Assembly (NCBI GenBank): GCA_934130595.1
Contig: CAKOYF010000009.1
Coordinates: 1 to 63,666 of the forward strand
Origin: an uncultured Clostridia bacterium
GTDB lineage: Bacteria > Bacillota > Clostridia > TANB77 > CAG-465
DNA length: 63,666 nucleotides
Direction: 5' to 3'
In this document: positions 51,889-58,869 of the stretch, one piece after another
Layout: every line of letters begins with the position of its first letter
Numbering within the stretch: position 1 is the first letter of the stretch
Translations under genes and position numbers: made by a program
The notes under the pieces: model-generated
Databases searched by the model: none
The model's input: only the letters and a program-made list of their open reading frames with translations
Told to the model about the DNA's origin: nothing

Positions 51889-51912
51889 AATGAAGAGAAT
51901 ACTCTCTTCATT
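51889..51912 (-). terminator. Terminator of tRNA-Glu
   Basis: Perfect 10-bp stem AATGAAGAGA / TCTCTTCATT, loop GTAT, followed on the minus strand by TTTTTATATT, 5 bp from the tRNA 3' end. Confidence 0.88.
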
Positions 51913-51917
51913 AATAT

Positions 51918-51992
51918 TGGTGACCCCTACGGGAATCGAACCCATGATTCGACCTTGAGAGGGTCGCGTCTTAACCGCTTGACCAAGGGGCC
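51918..51992 (-). tRNA. tRNA-Glu (anticodon CTC)
   Basis: 75 nt including encoded CCA. Acceptor GGCCCCT pairs with AGGGGTC (one G-U); D arm GTC-AAGCGGTTAA-GAC; anticodon stem CGACC / GGTCG with loop CTCTCAA, anticodon CTC; T arm CGGGAATCGAACCC on the plus strand. The CTC species reads only GAG, a rare codon in such an AT-rich genome; a TTC tRNA is expected elsewhere. Confidence 0.95.
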
Positions 51993-52004
51993 ATCACAAT
52001 AAGT

Positions 52005-52033
52005 ATTATAGCATATATATTTTAAAGAGTAAA
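52005..52033 (-). promoter_or_regulatory. Promoter of tRNA-Glu
   Basis: Minus strand TTTACT, 17 bp, TATAAT, 12 bp before the mature 5' end. Confidence 0.75.
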
Positions 52034-52059
52034 GTTTTTTAAGAAAAAAACAACAAAAA

Positions 52060-52086
52060 AATTAGCCTGTATTAAACAGACTAATT
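52060..52086 (-). terminator. Terminator after the hemolysin III gene
   Basis: Minus strand AATTAG-t-CTGT / ACAG-g-CTAATT followed by TTTTTTG, overlapping the stop codon. Confidence 0.8.
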
Positions 52087-52747
52087 ATATCACATATAAT
52101 AGTACTGAGAAGAAATGACATACAGATCCTAGTAGCACAAATACATGCCAAATAGAATGAAAATATTTCATATTCTTTTTTTGTAAAGCATAAAATATTA
52201 CTCCTACTGTGTAAAAAACTCCTCCTGCAACTAATAAATAAAGACCATTCATTACATTATTAACTTTGAAAAATTGTATTATTTCAGGAAGTGCAATAAC
52301 TATTACCCATCCCATTACGATATAAGACACGACATTTAATATTTTAAATTTATTTTTAAATATTGCATATGTTACAATTCCTAGTATTGCTATTGCCCAC
52401 ACAATTCCAAATATAGTCCATGCTTTTGCACAGTTAATACTTCTTAATGCTACAAGAGTAAATGGAGTATATGAACCAGCTATTAATATATATATTGTAG
52501 AATGGTCAAATACCTTTAATACTTTCTTTGCTTTTTCATTTGATATTGCATGATAAAGTGTAGACATTGTATACAAAATAATTAAGCTTGCTCCAAATAT
52601 TGAAGAAGTAACAACTCCCATAGGACTATGGTGCATTGCAGCAACTACTACCATTAACACTAAAGCTGCAATTGATAACAATGAACCTACCCCATGAGTT
52701 ATTGAATTACAAATTTCTTCACCTAAAGTATATAACTTATTATTCAT
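52085..52747 (-). CDS. Hemolysin III family (PAQR/YqfA-like) membrane protein
   Basis: 220 residues, seven helices. It begins LGEEICNSITHGVGSLLSIAAL; STLYHAISNEKAKKVLKVFDHSTIYILIAGSYTPF carries the conserved Ser, His and Asp, and MKYFHSIWHVFVLLGSVCHFFSV the C-terminal His pair. PAQR proteins are likely Zn-dependent membrane hydrolases affecting lipid homeostasis. It starts just inside the tyrS end (8-bp overlap). Confidence 0.93.
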   Translation of the reverse strand: MNNKLYTLGEEICNSITHGVGSLLSIAALVLMVVVAAMHHSPMGVVTSSIFGASLIILYTMSTLYHAISNEKAKKVLKVFDHSTIYILIAGSYTPFTLVALRSINCAKAWTIFGIVWAIAILGIVTYAIFKNKFKILNVVSYIVMGWVIVIALPEIIQFFKVNNVMNGLYLLVAGGVFYTVGVIFYALQKKNMKYFHSIWHVFVLLGSVCHFFSVLLYVI

Positions 52748-53984
52748 CTATAAATTCACCTAAGAAATATTTTTTCTTTCCTTTACGAACAACAACATAT
52801 TTGCTATCTAGTGCTAAATCTTTTGATACAACTGTATCTAGATCTGTTACTTTATCACCATTTAGAGTTATACTTCCAGCATTAACAAATTCTCTAGCTT
52901 CTCTTTTGCTACTACATATTTTATTATTTGCAAGAAAATCTATAATATTTTGTTCTTCTTTAATATCTATATGATCTACTTTAGCAAATATTTTTCCTAT
53001 TTGATTTGAAGGTATTTTTTTAATATCTCCACTAAATAGAGCCTTACTAATTTCTACTGCTTTATTATATTCATCTTCTCCATGAATATCTCTTATAACT
53101 TCATGAGCTAATGCTGTTTGAGCTATTCTTTTTTCTGGGGCAGCATTATGTTCTTTCATTATTTCTTCAATTTCTGATTTTGAAAGGAAAGTAAATCTTT
53201 TTAGATATGCTTCCATCATAGAATCTTCAAGATTGAATAAATATTGATATAATTCATAAGCAGAAGTTTTTTCTATATCTAACCAAACTGCATTTCCTTC
53301 AGATTTTCCCATTTTTTTACCTTGAGAGTCTGTTGCAAGAGGAATTGAAAAGGCATATACTTCTTCTCCTGTTAATTTACGAATTATTTCTATACCAGTT
53401 GTTAAATTTCCCCATTGGTCAGAACCACCAATTTGTAATGTTACTCCATAATTGTCATGTAAATGTTTAAAATCCACACCTTGAATTAACATATATGAAA
53501 ATTCAGCATAAGAAATACCTATTTCTAATTGTCTTCTTACTAAATCTTTGTTTATCATATAATTTACATTTATATATTTACCATAGTCTCTTAAGAAATC
53601 TATATAATTAACATCTTTAAACCAATCATAATTGTTAACACATTTTATTCCAAATAATTTTTCAACTTGTGCTTTTAATTTTGTGTAATTTCTTTCAATT
53701 ACTTTTACATCAGCTTTTTCTCTTTCTCCTGTACCTCTTGGATCTCCAACAAGTCCTGTTGCACCACCAACAAGAAGAATAGGATTATGTCCAGCTTTTT
53801 GTAATCTCTTAGCTACAAGAAATGTAGAATAGTGACCAATATGTAAACTATCTGCAGTTGGATCTGTTCCTAGATAGAATGTCAAACCTCCTTTATTTAG
53901 TTTTTCAATTAAATCTTCACTACTTATATCCTTAATTAAACCTCTCCATTGTAGGTCTTCATAAAGTGTCATTTCTTTTTCCAT
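52740..53984 (-). CDS. tyrS: Tyrosyl-tRNA synthetase
   Basis: About 414 residues from the ATG at 53984 (SD GGTGGGAG); the longer frame to 54026 lies in promoter-like sequence. Class I HIGH reads HIGHYSTFL, KMSKS reads KKMGKSEGNAVW; TFYLGTDPTADSLHIGH and GSDQWGNL are TyrRS-specific. The C-terminal S4 domain is REAREFVNAGSITLNGDKV. No T-box leader is present: the gap to the divergent gene is too short. Confidence 0.97.
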   Translation of the reverse strand: MEKEMTLYEDLQWRGLIKDISSEDLIEKLNKGGLTFYLGTDPTADSLHIGHYSTFLVAKRLQKAGHNPILLVGGATGLVGDPRGTGEREKADVKVIERNYTKLKAQVEKLFGIKCVNNYDWFKDVNYIDFLRDYGKYINVNYMINKDLVRRQLEIGISYAEFSYMLIQGVDFKHLHDNYGVTLQIGGSDQWGNLTTGIEIIRKLTGEEVYAFSIPLATDSQGKKMGKSEGNAVWLDIEKTSAYELYQYLFNLEDSMMEAYLKRFTFLSKSEIEEIMKEHNAAPEKRIAQTALAHEVIRDIHGEDEYNKAVEISKALFSGDIKKIPSNQIGKIFAKVDHIDIKEEQNIIDFLANNKICSSKREAREFVNAGSITLNGDKVTDLDTVVSKDLALDSKYVVVRKGKKKYFLGEFIDE

Positions 53985-54077
53985 TGTTCTCCCACCTTTT
54001 CTTAAATACGATTTATAGTATACCATATTTATTTTTAAAATTAAAGAAGTTTACTACTTATTTAAAATATTTTTTAT

Positions 54078-54106
54078 TTGAATTATTTATAATTTTATGA
54101 TATTAT
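54078..54106 (+). promoter_or_regulatory. Promoter of the acyl-ACP thioesterase gene
   Basis: TTGAAT, 17 bp, TATTAT, 26 bp before the ATG. Confidence 0.6.
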
Positions 54107-54132
54107 CTAGCAAATAAGAAAGAGGGAATAAA

Positions 54133-54837
54133 ATGAGTGTATTTACTACTACTGAAAAAGTATCTGTTGAAGATATAGATAAAAATTTTAAAATGAAAAT
54201 AAGAGGATTTTTAAGAATATTACAAGAAGCTGCTAATAGAGCAAGCACTGATGTAGGAAAAGGAATATCTAATATACCAAGTACACACAAAACATGGATA
54301 CTTCTATATTGGAGAATAAAAATAATAAAAAGACCTCAATATGGTGACGAACTAGAAATAACTACTTGGGCTAATTCATATAAAAAATTATATTCATTAA
54401 GAAATTTTGAAATTCGTTGTAATGACGAACTTATTGCTATTGCTGATTCTAAATGGATATATGTTGATTCTAATTCACACTCTATACTAAAAATTTCAGA
54501 CGATATAGCTAAAGCTTACGAAACAAATAAAGAAAATGTTTTTGAAGAAGAATTTAAAGATAGAATAAAAATGCCAAATGATGCTAATAAAGTTTTAACA
54601 TACAAAATAATGAAAAGAGACTTAGATGTTAACCATCACGTAAATAATATATCATTTTTAGATATAGCCATAGAAGCTATTCCAGATGAAACAATATTAA
54701 ATGCTAATGAAATATATATCACATATAAAAAAGAAATAGAATATGGTGATAGCGTTTCTTGCTATACCAAAAACGAAACTGTATATTTGTATGATGAAGA
54801 AAAAAATGTATTACATGGCACAATAACTTTAAAATAA
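54133..54837 (+). CDS. Acyl-ACP thioesterase (FatA/FatB-like, double hot-dog)
   Basis: 234 residues. First hot-dog: RGFLRILQEAANRASTDVGKG, then TWILLYWRIKIIKRPQYGDELEITTW and YSLRNFEIR. Second hot-dog: DLDVNHHVNNISFLDIAIEAIP holds the catalytic Asn-His pair, with EIYITYKKEIEYGDSV. It releases fatty acids from acyl-ACP, and may set chain length. SD AGAGGGA. Single gene with own promoter and terminator. Confidence 0.92.
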   Translation: MSVFTTTEKVSVEDIDKNFKMKIRGFLRILQEAANRASTDVGKGISNIPSTHKTWILLYWRIKIIKRPQYGDELEITTWANSYKKLYSLRNFEIRCNDELIAIADSKWIYVDSNSHSILKISDDIAKAYETNKENVFEEEFKDRIKMPNDANKVLTYKIMKRDLDVNHHVNNISFLDIAIEAIPDETILNANEIYITYKKEIEYGDSVSCYTKNETVYLYDEEKNVLHGTITLK

Positions 54838-54844
54838 AGAAAGT

Positions 54845-54860
54845 CTTGCTAGTTAGCAAG
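54845..54860 (+). terminator. Terminator after the thioesterase gene
   Basis: CTTGCTA / TAGCAAG with a 2-nt loop, followed by GCCCTTTTTTT. Confidence 0.75.
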
Positions 54861-56081
54861 GCCCTTTTTTTCATCTAATCTTAAAGAAATACTAATTAAT
54901 ATTAAAGCTATTCCTGTCATCCATGTAACAGTACTATACTCAGTTTTTATCCATTTAGTTATGCTAAATTTTAAGTTTTCCTCTAAAAAAACATCTGATT
55001 CATATATGTTTTTTCCTTTATACTTAATGCTTAACTTTCCTAATTTTTCACCAATTTTTATACTACTATCTATCAAGCTTATTCCTTCATATTGAACTTT
55101 TATATCCTTTTGCTCTATTTTATCTGTATATACCATTACATTCTCCGGCACTTCTATATCTACATACTTTTTAGTAGTGTAAAGAGTCGGAATTTTAAAT
55201 ACTTTATCTCCTTTTACAAATATATATCTTTTAGAATATTCTTTTTGTATAATATTATATAAATACTCAGTATCAATTAAATTATATGGCATATTAGAAT
55301 ATAGTGGACTTCCAACTACTATTACTAAAAGCGGTACACCCTCATCATCTGAAAAACTTGCTAGACACCTTCCTGCATTTTGTGTTGTTCCCGTTTTTCC
55401 ACCTATTATTTTATCTATTTGTACACCATATTTTATTGCTAAACTATCTAAAGTACTATATACAGTTAATTTATTGTCTGAAGTAGTATATTTTTTCATT
55501 GTTAATATATCTTTTAAAGTATTATTTTCTAAAGCATACTTCATCATTATTGCAACGTCTTCAATTGTAGAGTAATTATTTTCATCATCATATCCTACTG
55601 GATTAGAAAAATGTGTACTATTCATACCAAGCTCACTTGCTTTTTCATTCATCTTATTAATGAATTCATTATAATTTTTAAAAATACTTGAAGCTATAAA
55701 TATTGCACTGTCCGCTCCAGAAGGAATTAACATAGTCGCTATCAAATCATAATATGTAAGTTCTTGACCATCATAAATTCCTGCTATAGATAGGTCTTCA
55801 TATAACCATTTAGATATTTGATTATAGTCTACCTTTACACTATCATACACATCTTCAACATTTTCTACTGCTACAATTGCAGTCATAACTTTTGTAATAC
55901 TTGCTATAGAAATTCTTTCATCTATATTTTTTCCATATATTAAACTCATTTCTTCAATATTATATACACCAACATTACTAGAATGAATTTTTTCCTCATC
56001 CACAACCGCATATATATCTGAAATTTCTATTATAAAAAACAAAATAAGCACAATTATTTTTACAACATTTTTTCTACTCAT
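54849..56081 (-). CDS. D-alanyl-D-alanine carboxypeptidase (S11, DacF-like)
   Basis: 410 residues. Signal/anchor at 8-25, penicillin-binding domain with S61-I-T-K64 and K229-T-G, then a C-terminal beta domain and a final membrane helix (TVTWMTGIALILISISLRL). The SxN motif position reads S121-G-A (LIPSGADSA) instead of S-G-N, which may lower activity. It trims pentapeptide stems. Weak SD. Confidence 0.9.
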   Translation of the reverse strand: MSRKNVVKIIVLILFFIIEISDIYAVVDEEKIHSSNVGVYNIEEMSLIYGKNIDERISIASITKVMTAIVAVENVEDVYDSVKVDYNQISKWLYEDLSIAGIYDGQELTYYDLIATMLIPSGADSAIFIASSIFKNYNEFINKMNEKASELGMNSTHFSNPVGYDDENNYSTIEDVAIMMKYALENNTLKDILTMKKYTTSDNKLTVYSTLDSLAIKYGVQIDKIIGGKTGTTQNAGRCLASFSDDEGVPLLVIVVGSPLYSNMPYNLIDTEYLYNIIQKEYSKRYIFVKGDKVFKIPTLYTTKKYVDIEVPENVMVYTDKIEQKDIKVQYEGISLIDSSIKIGEKLGKLSIKYKGKNIYESDVFLEENLKFSITKWIKTEYSTVTWMTGIALILISISLRLDEKKGLAN

Positions 56082-56166
56082 AAAATTATATTACCACTTA
56101 TAATTAAAAATACAATCAATATGTATATATCTCTCATTTTTTTACAAACTATTTATAGGTGATAGT

Positions 56167-56418
56167 ATGATTCAAATGACACATAGGTATCAAATGCGTG
56201 ATGGTATACCACAAATTGTTATATATATTTATACTCCATTAGAATATGAATTTTCTAGTGACAATGATATGCTAAAATATAATGCTATAAATACAGCAAG
56301 CAGTATTAGAGAATATGTAAAAAATAATTTTTCAAGTACACCAAATTCAACTGCAATGATAATTATAAATGGCGTTGTATTAGGAAGTTTACCTGTAAAT
56401 AAAATACTTTATAAATAA
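56167..56418 (+). CDS. Short protein of unknown function
   Basis: 83 residues. SD AGGTGATAG and a bidirectional terminator 8 bp downstream. No signal or helix; MTHRYQMRDGIPQIVIYIYTPLEYEF then NTASSIREYVKNNF and STAMIIINGVVLGSL suggest a small alpha/beta fold. I do not recognise it. Divergent from the carboxypeptidase gene. Confidence 0.65.
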   Translation: MIQMTHRYQMRDGIPQIVIYIYTPLEYEFSSDNDMLKYNAINTASSIREYVKNNFSSTPNSTAMIIINGVVLGSLPVNKILYK

Positions 56419-56425
56419 AAAAATA

Positions 56426-56449
56426 GCAGATTAATAAATATTAATCTGC
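56426..56449. terminator. Bidirectional terminator
   Basis: Perfect 10-bp stem GCAGATTAAT / ATTAATCTGC with a 4-nt loop, flanked by A6 and T6 runs. Serves the 83-residue gene and the convergent dehydrogenase gene. Confidence 0.9.
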
Positions 56450-56457
56450 ATTTTTTG

Positions 56458-57450
56458 TTATTCTACGAAGTTTTCGCATTCTCCAGTTTCAAAGTAATTC
56501 TTAATATTTTCCATTGTTACTTCACCAATTTTGTTTAATGCTTCTTTTGTAAAGAAAGCTTGATGTGATGTTATAACAACATTTGGCATTGAAAGTAATA
56601 TAGATAATTCTGGACTTCTATAATATGAATTAGACATATCATTTAAGAAGAAATCTCCTTCATCATCAAATACATCTAGACCTACTCCACCAATTTTTTC
56701 AGCACTTAATTCTTCAATTAAATCTGCACTATTTATTAGTTTTCCTCTACTTGTATTGATTATTACTACTCCATCTTTCATTTTTTTCATTGATTCTTTA
56801 TTAATCATATTTTCATTTTCTTTTGTTAATGGACAATGTAATGAAATAATGTCTGCTTTTTCATATATTTCATCTAAATCAACATATTTAAATCCAATTT
56901 CTTTTGCTGCTTCTTCATCTTTGTATATATCATAAGCAAGTACTTCTGTTCCAAATCCTTTCATGATTTGAATAAATACTTTTCCTATTTTTCCTGTTCC
57001 AATAACACCAACTGTTTTTCCATGAATATCAAATCCAAGTAATCCATTTAGTGTGAAATTATATTTCTTTGTTCTTTGATATGATTTATATGTTTTTCTA
57101 TCTAATGTTAAAAGTAATGCAACAGCATGTTCTGCAACTGCGTAAGGTGAATATCTTGGTACTCTAACAACTTTCATTCCATCTGGTAAATTTTGAATGT
57201 CTACATTGTTAAATCCTGCACAACGTAGTACAACTAGTTTTACACCACAATTTTTTAATATTTCTAGAGTTTCTTTATCTGCAATATCATTTACAAATAT
57301 ACATACAGCATCATATCCTGCTGCAAGTGGAGCTGTTTCATTGTTTAATTTTGACTCCAAGTACTTAATTTCAAAGCCATAATGTTTGTTATAATCTTCA
57401 AATAATTTCTTATCATATGGCTTAGTATCATAAAATAAAATCTTTACCAT
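56458..57450 (-). CDS. D-2-hydroxyacid dehydrogenase (D-lactate dehydrogenase type)
   Basis: 330 residues from the ATG at 57450 (SD CAGGAGG); the upstream start at 57477 has no SD. NAD fold VGVIGTGKIGKVFIQIMKGFG, substrate-binding NTSRGKLINS with Arg, Glu in DVFDDEGDFF, and catalytic His in SHQAFFTKEA. It matches fermentative D-LdhA-type enzymes, which reduce pyruvate to D-lactate; other 2-oxoacids are possible. Confidence 0.93.
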   Translation of the reverse strand: MVKILFYDTKPYDKKLFEDYNKHYGFEIKYLESKLNNETAPLAAGYDAVCIFVNDIADKETLEILKNCGVKLVVLRCAGFNNVDIQNLPDGMKVVRVPRYSPYAVAEHAVALLLTLDRKTYKSYQRTKKYNFTLNGLLGFDIHGKTVGVIGTGKIGKVFIQIMKGFGTEVLAYDIYKDEEAAKEIGFKYVDLDEIYEKADIISLHCPLTKENENMINKESMKKMKDGVVIINTSRGKLINSADLIEELSAEKIGGVGLDVFDDEGDFFLNDMSNSYYRSPELSILLSMPNVVITSHQAFFTKEALNKIGEVTMENIKNYFETGECENFVE

Positions 57451-57605
57451 AACTATTCCTCCTGCCTTTTTCGCCAAAGCTTATTATACCATCTTTTTTT
57501 TCGTCTTACAACTATTTTGCTTTCTAAATGTAAAAAATATACTATTTTTGTCTAATAATTGCACATAGTATATAGTATATGGTATAATTAAAAGTGAGGT
57601 ATGTT

Positions 57606-58151
57606 ATGAACACAGAAATAAAAAACAATGTAAATTTTGATTTAAGTGATATAGAAAATGATAAAGAGTATTTAGCGTGTGTTGCAGAATTACTAAATAA
57701 CAAAGTAGTTCTTTCAATGCATAATTATATTCAACATGGTTCAACAACCACTTTAGACCACTGTATCACAGTTTCATATATAAGCTATAAATTAGCAAAA
57801 AAATTCAATTTAGATGCAAGATCAACAGCAAGAGCAGGTTTACTTCATGACTTATTTTTATATGATTGGCATAAAGTAGAACACAACAAACCACTTTTTG
57901 AAAAACATGGATTTACTCATCCACAAGTTGCACTAAAAAATGCTTGTAAATATTTTAATTTAAATGAAATAGAAAAAGATATAATTGCTAAACATATGTG
58001 GCCACTTACTTTAAGACATGTTCCAAAGTATAAAGAAAGTATAATTGTAACAATGGTAGATAAATATTGTTCAACAAAAGAAACTTTTGAGCCACTTGTT
58101 TATAGATTAAAACAAAGAAAATATCTTTCAAATAAAAAATATTCTAATTAA
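57606..58151 (+). CDS. HD-domain phosphohydrolase
   Basis: 181 residues from the ATG at 57606 (SD GAGG); a GTG at 57594 overlaps the SD. HD motifs: TTLDHCITVSYISYKLAKKF (H), AGLLHDLFLYDW (HD), KHMWPLTLRHVP and TMVDKYCSTKE. A small HD hydrolase, common in Clostridia beside unrelated genes. TATAAT lies at 57583-57588. Substrate unknown. Confidence 0.88.
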   Translation: MNTEIKNNVNFDLSDIENDKEYLACVAELLNNKVVLSMHNYIQHGSTTTLDHCITVSYISYKLAKKFNLDARSTARAGLLHDLFLYDWHKVEHNKPLFEKHGFTHPQVALKNACKYFNLNEIEKDIIAKHMWPLTLRHVPKYKESIIVTMVDKYCSTKETFEPLVYRLKQRKYLSNKKYSN

Positions 58152-58155
58152 ACTA

Positions 58156-58184
58156 TTGACAATTAAATACAAAGATGTTAAAAT
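58156..58184 (+). promoter_or_regulatory. Promoter of tRNA-Leu
   Basis: TTGACA, 17 bp, TAAAAT, 14 bp before the mature 5' end. Confidence 0.75.
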
Positions 58185-58198
58185 AATTGTTGTTAAGC

Positions 58199-58287
58199 GG
58201 GAGTGTGGCGGAACTGGCAGACGCACAGGACTTAAAATCCTGCGAGGGTTAAACCTCGTACCGGTTCGATTCCGGTCATTCCCACCA
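58199..58287 (+). tRNA. tRNA-Leu (anticodon TAA)
   Basis: 89 nt with encoded CCA. Acceptor GGGAGTG pairs with CATTCCC; anticodon stem CAGGA / TCCTG with loop CTTAAAA, anticodon TAA; long variable arm CGAGGGTTAAACCTCG; T loop GGTTCGATTCC. Class II tRNA, intact despite the adjacent mobile element. Confidence 0.96.
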
Positions 58288-58321
58288 ATGACGTATCTGT
58301 TCGAACTAACAGATAGATTAA

Positions 58322-58347
58322 AAATCATTCAAGTAGTTGGATGATTT
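58322..58347 (+). terminator. Terminator of tRNA-Leu
   Basis: AAATCATTCAA / TTGGATGATTT (one G-U), loop GTAG, followed by TTTTC. Confidence 0.8.
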
Positions 58348-58404
58348 TTTTCTTTGCCCAAAAAACATCATCCAATATCCTAAAAAGAAAGGATGGTGCT
58401 TGAA

Positions 58405-58677
58405 ATGAAGATAATTAAAGAAGAACTGAGATTTGAGGAAAACTTAAAGAAAAGGCTAGAATTTATATGTGAATTCTCAAAGGTTACTCCTACTTTTGTT
58501 AATGGTAGTATAAGAAAAATTGAGAAGACCAATATCTCTTATATTGAGCCACATAGAGTGATTGTAAAAGATACCACATTTCTGGTCTTTAATTATTCTA
58601 ATGATGTTTATATATCCAATCTAGCAAAAAAGATAAAATTATCGGAATTAGAAGATTATATAAACAGCATAAAATAG
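58405..58677 (+). CDS. Small protein of unknown function at the element's left end
   Basis: 90 residues from the ATG at 58405; an in-frame ATG at 58393 touches the AAAGG. No signal or helix. MKIIKEELRFEENLKKRLEFICEF and EPHRVIVKDTTFLVFNYSNDV are seen. No family recognised. It could be the first gene of the element or the last host gene. Confidence 0.6.
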   Translation: MKIIKEELRFEENLKKRLEFICEFSKVTPTFVNGSIRKIEKTNISYIEPHRVIVKDTTFLVFNYSNDVYISNLAKKIKLSELEDYINSIK

Positions 58678-58684
58678 CTAAAAT

Positions 58685-58712
58685 TTGACATTTCTGAAAA
58701 TCGTGATATAAT
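58685..58712 (+). promoter_or_regulatory. Promoter of the recombinase leader
   Basis: TTGACA, 16 bp, TATAAT, the best -35/-10 pair in the element. It drives a leader of about 150 nt. Confidence 0.8.
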
Positions 58713-58756
58713 ACTATCAGTAAATTATTTATGTTTACCTGTTAGGAGTTGATTAT

Positions 58757-58822
58757 ATGTTTTTGGTTTGTTCCAAGAAAATATATTGTAATATAAACAG
58801 ATTTAAGAGATGTCAAGGATAA
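58757..58822 (+). CDS. 21-residue leader peptide before the serine recombinase
   Basis: ATG at 58757 with SD TAGGAG 8 nt upstream, stop TAA at 58820. The peptide starts MFLVCSKKIYCN and is rich in Lys, Arg and Cys. Its last five codons and stop sit in the 5' arm of an intrinsic terminator, so ribosome position would control that hairpin. Strong SD and position argue for a true leader ORF. Confidence 0.6.
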   Translation: MFLVCSKKIYCNINRFKRCQG

Positions 58823-58848
58823 CTTGTGTGTTTTCTTTGATATCTCTT
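58805..58848 (+). promoter_or_regulatory. Transcription attenuator upstream of the recombinase
   Basis: 15-bp stem AAGAGATGTCAAGGA / TCTTTGATATCTCTT (two G-U pairs), 14-nt loop, then TTTTTTG at 58847-58853. The 5' arm overlaps the leader-peptide end. It terminates between the promoter and the recombinase gene unless disrupted. Confidence 0.65.
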
Positions 58849-58869
58849 TTTTGTTAGGAGGTTTATAAA

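Noticed and set aside
53985..54060. T-box riboswitch before tyrS
   Set aside because: Only about 100 bp separate tyrS from the divergent thioesterase promoter, and there is no specifier stem or T-box sequence.
58199..58287. tRNA-Leu as the integration target split by the element
   Set aside because: The tRNA, its CCA and its terminator are complete and no duplicated tRNA 3' end is seen; large serine recombinases do not usually use tRNA genes.
58128..58344. Reading frames on both strands over 58128-58344
   Set aside because: They lie on the tRNA-Leu gene and have no SD.
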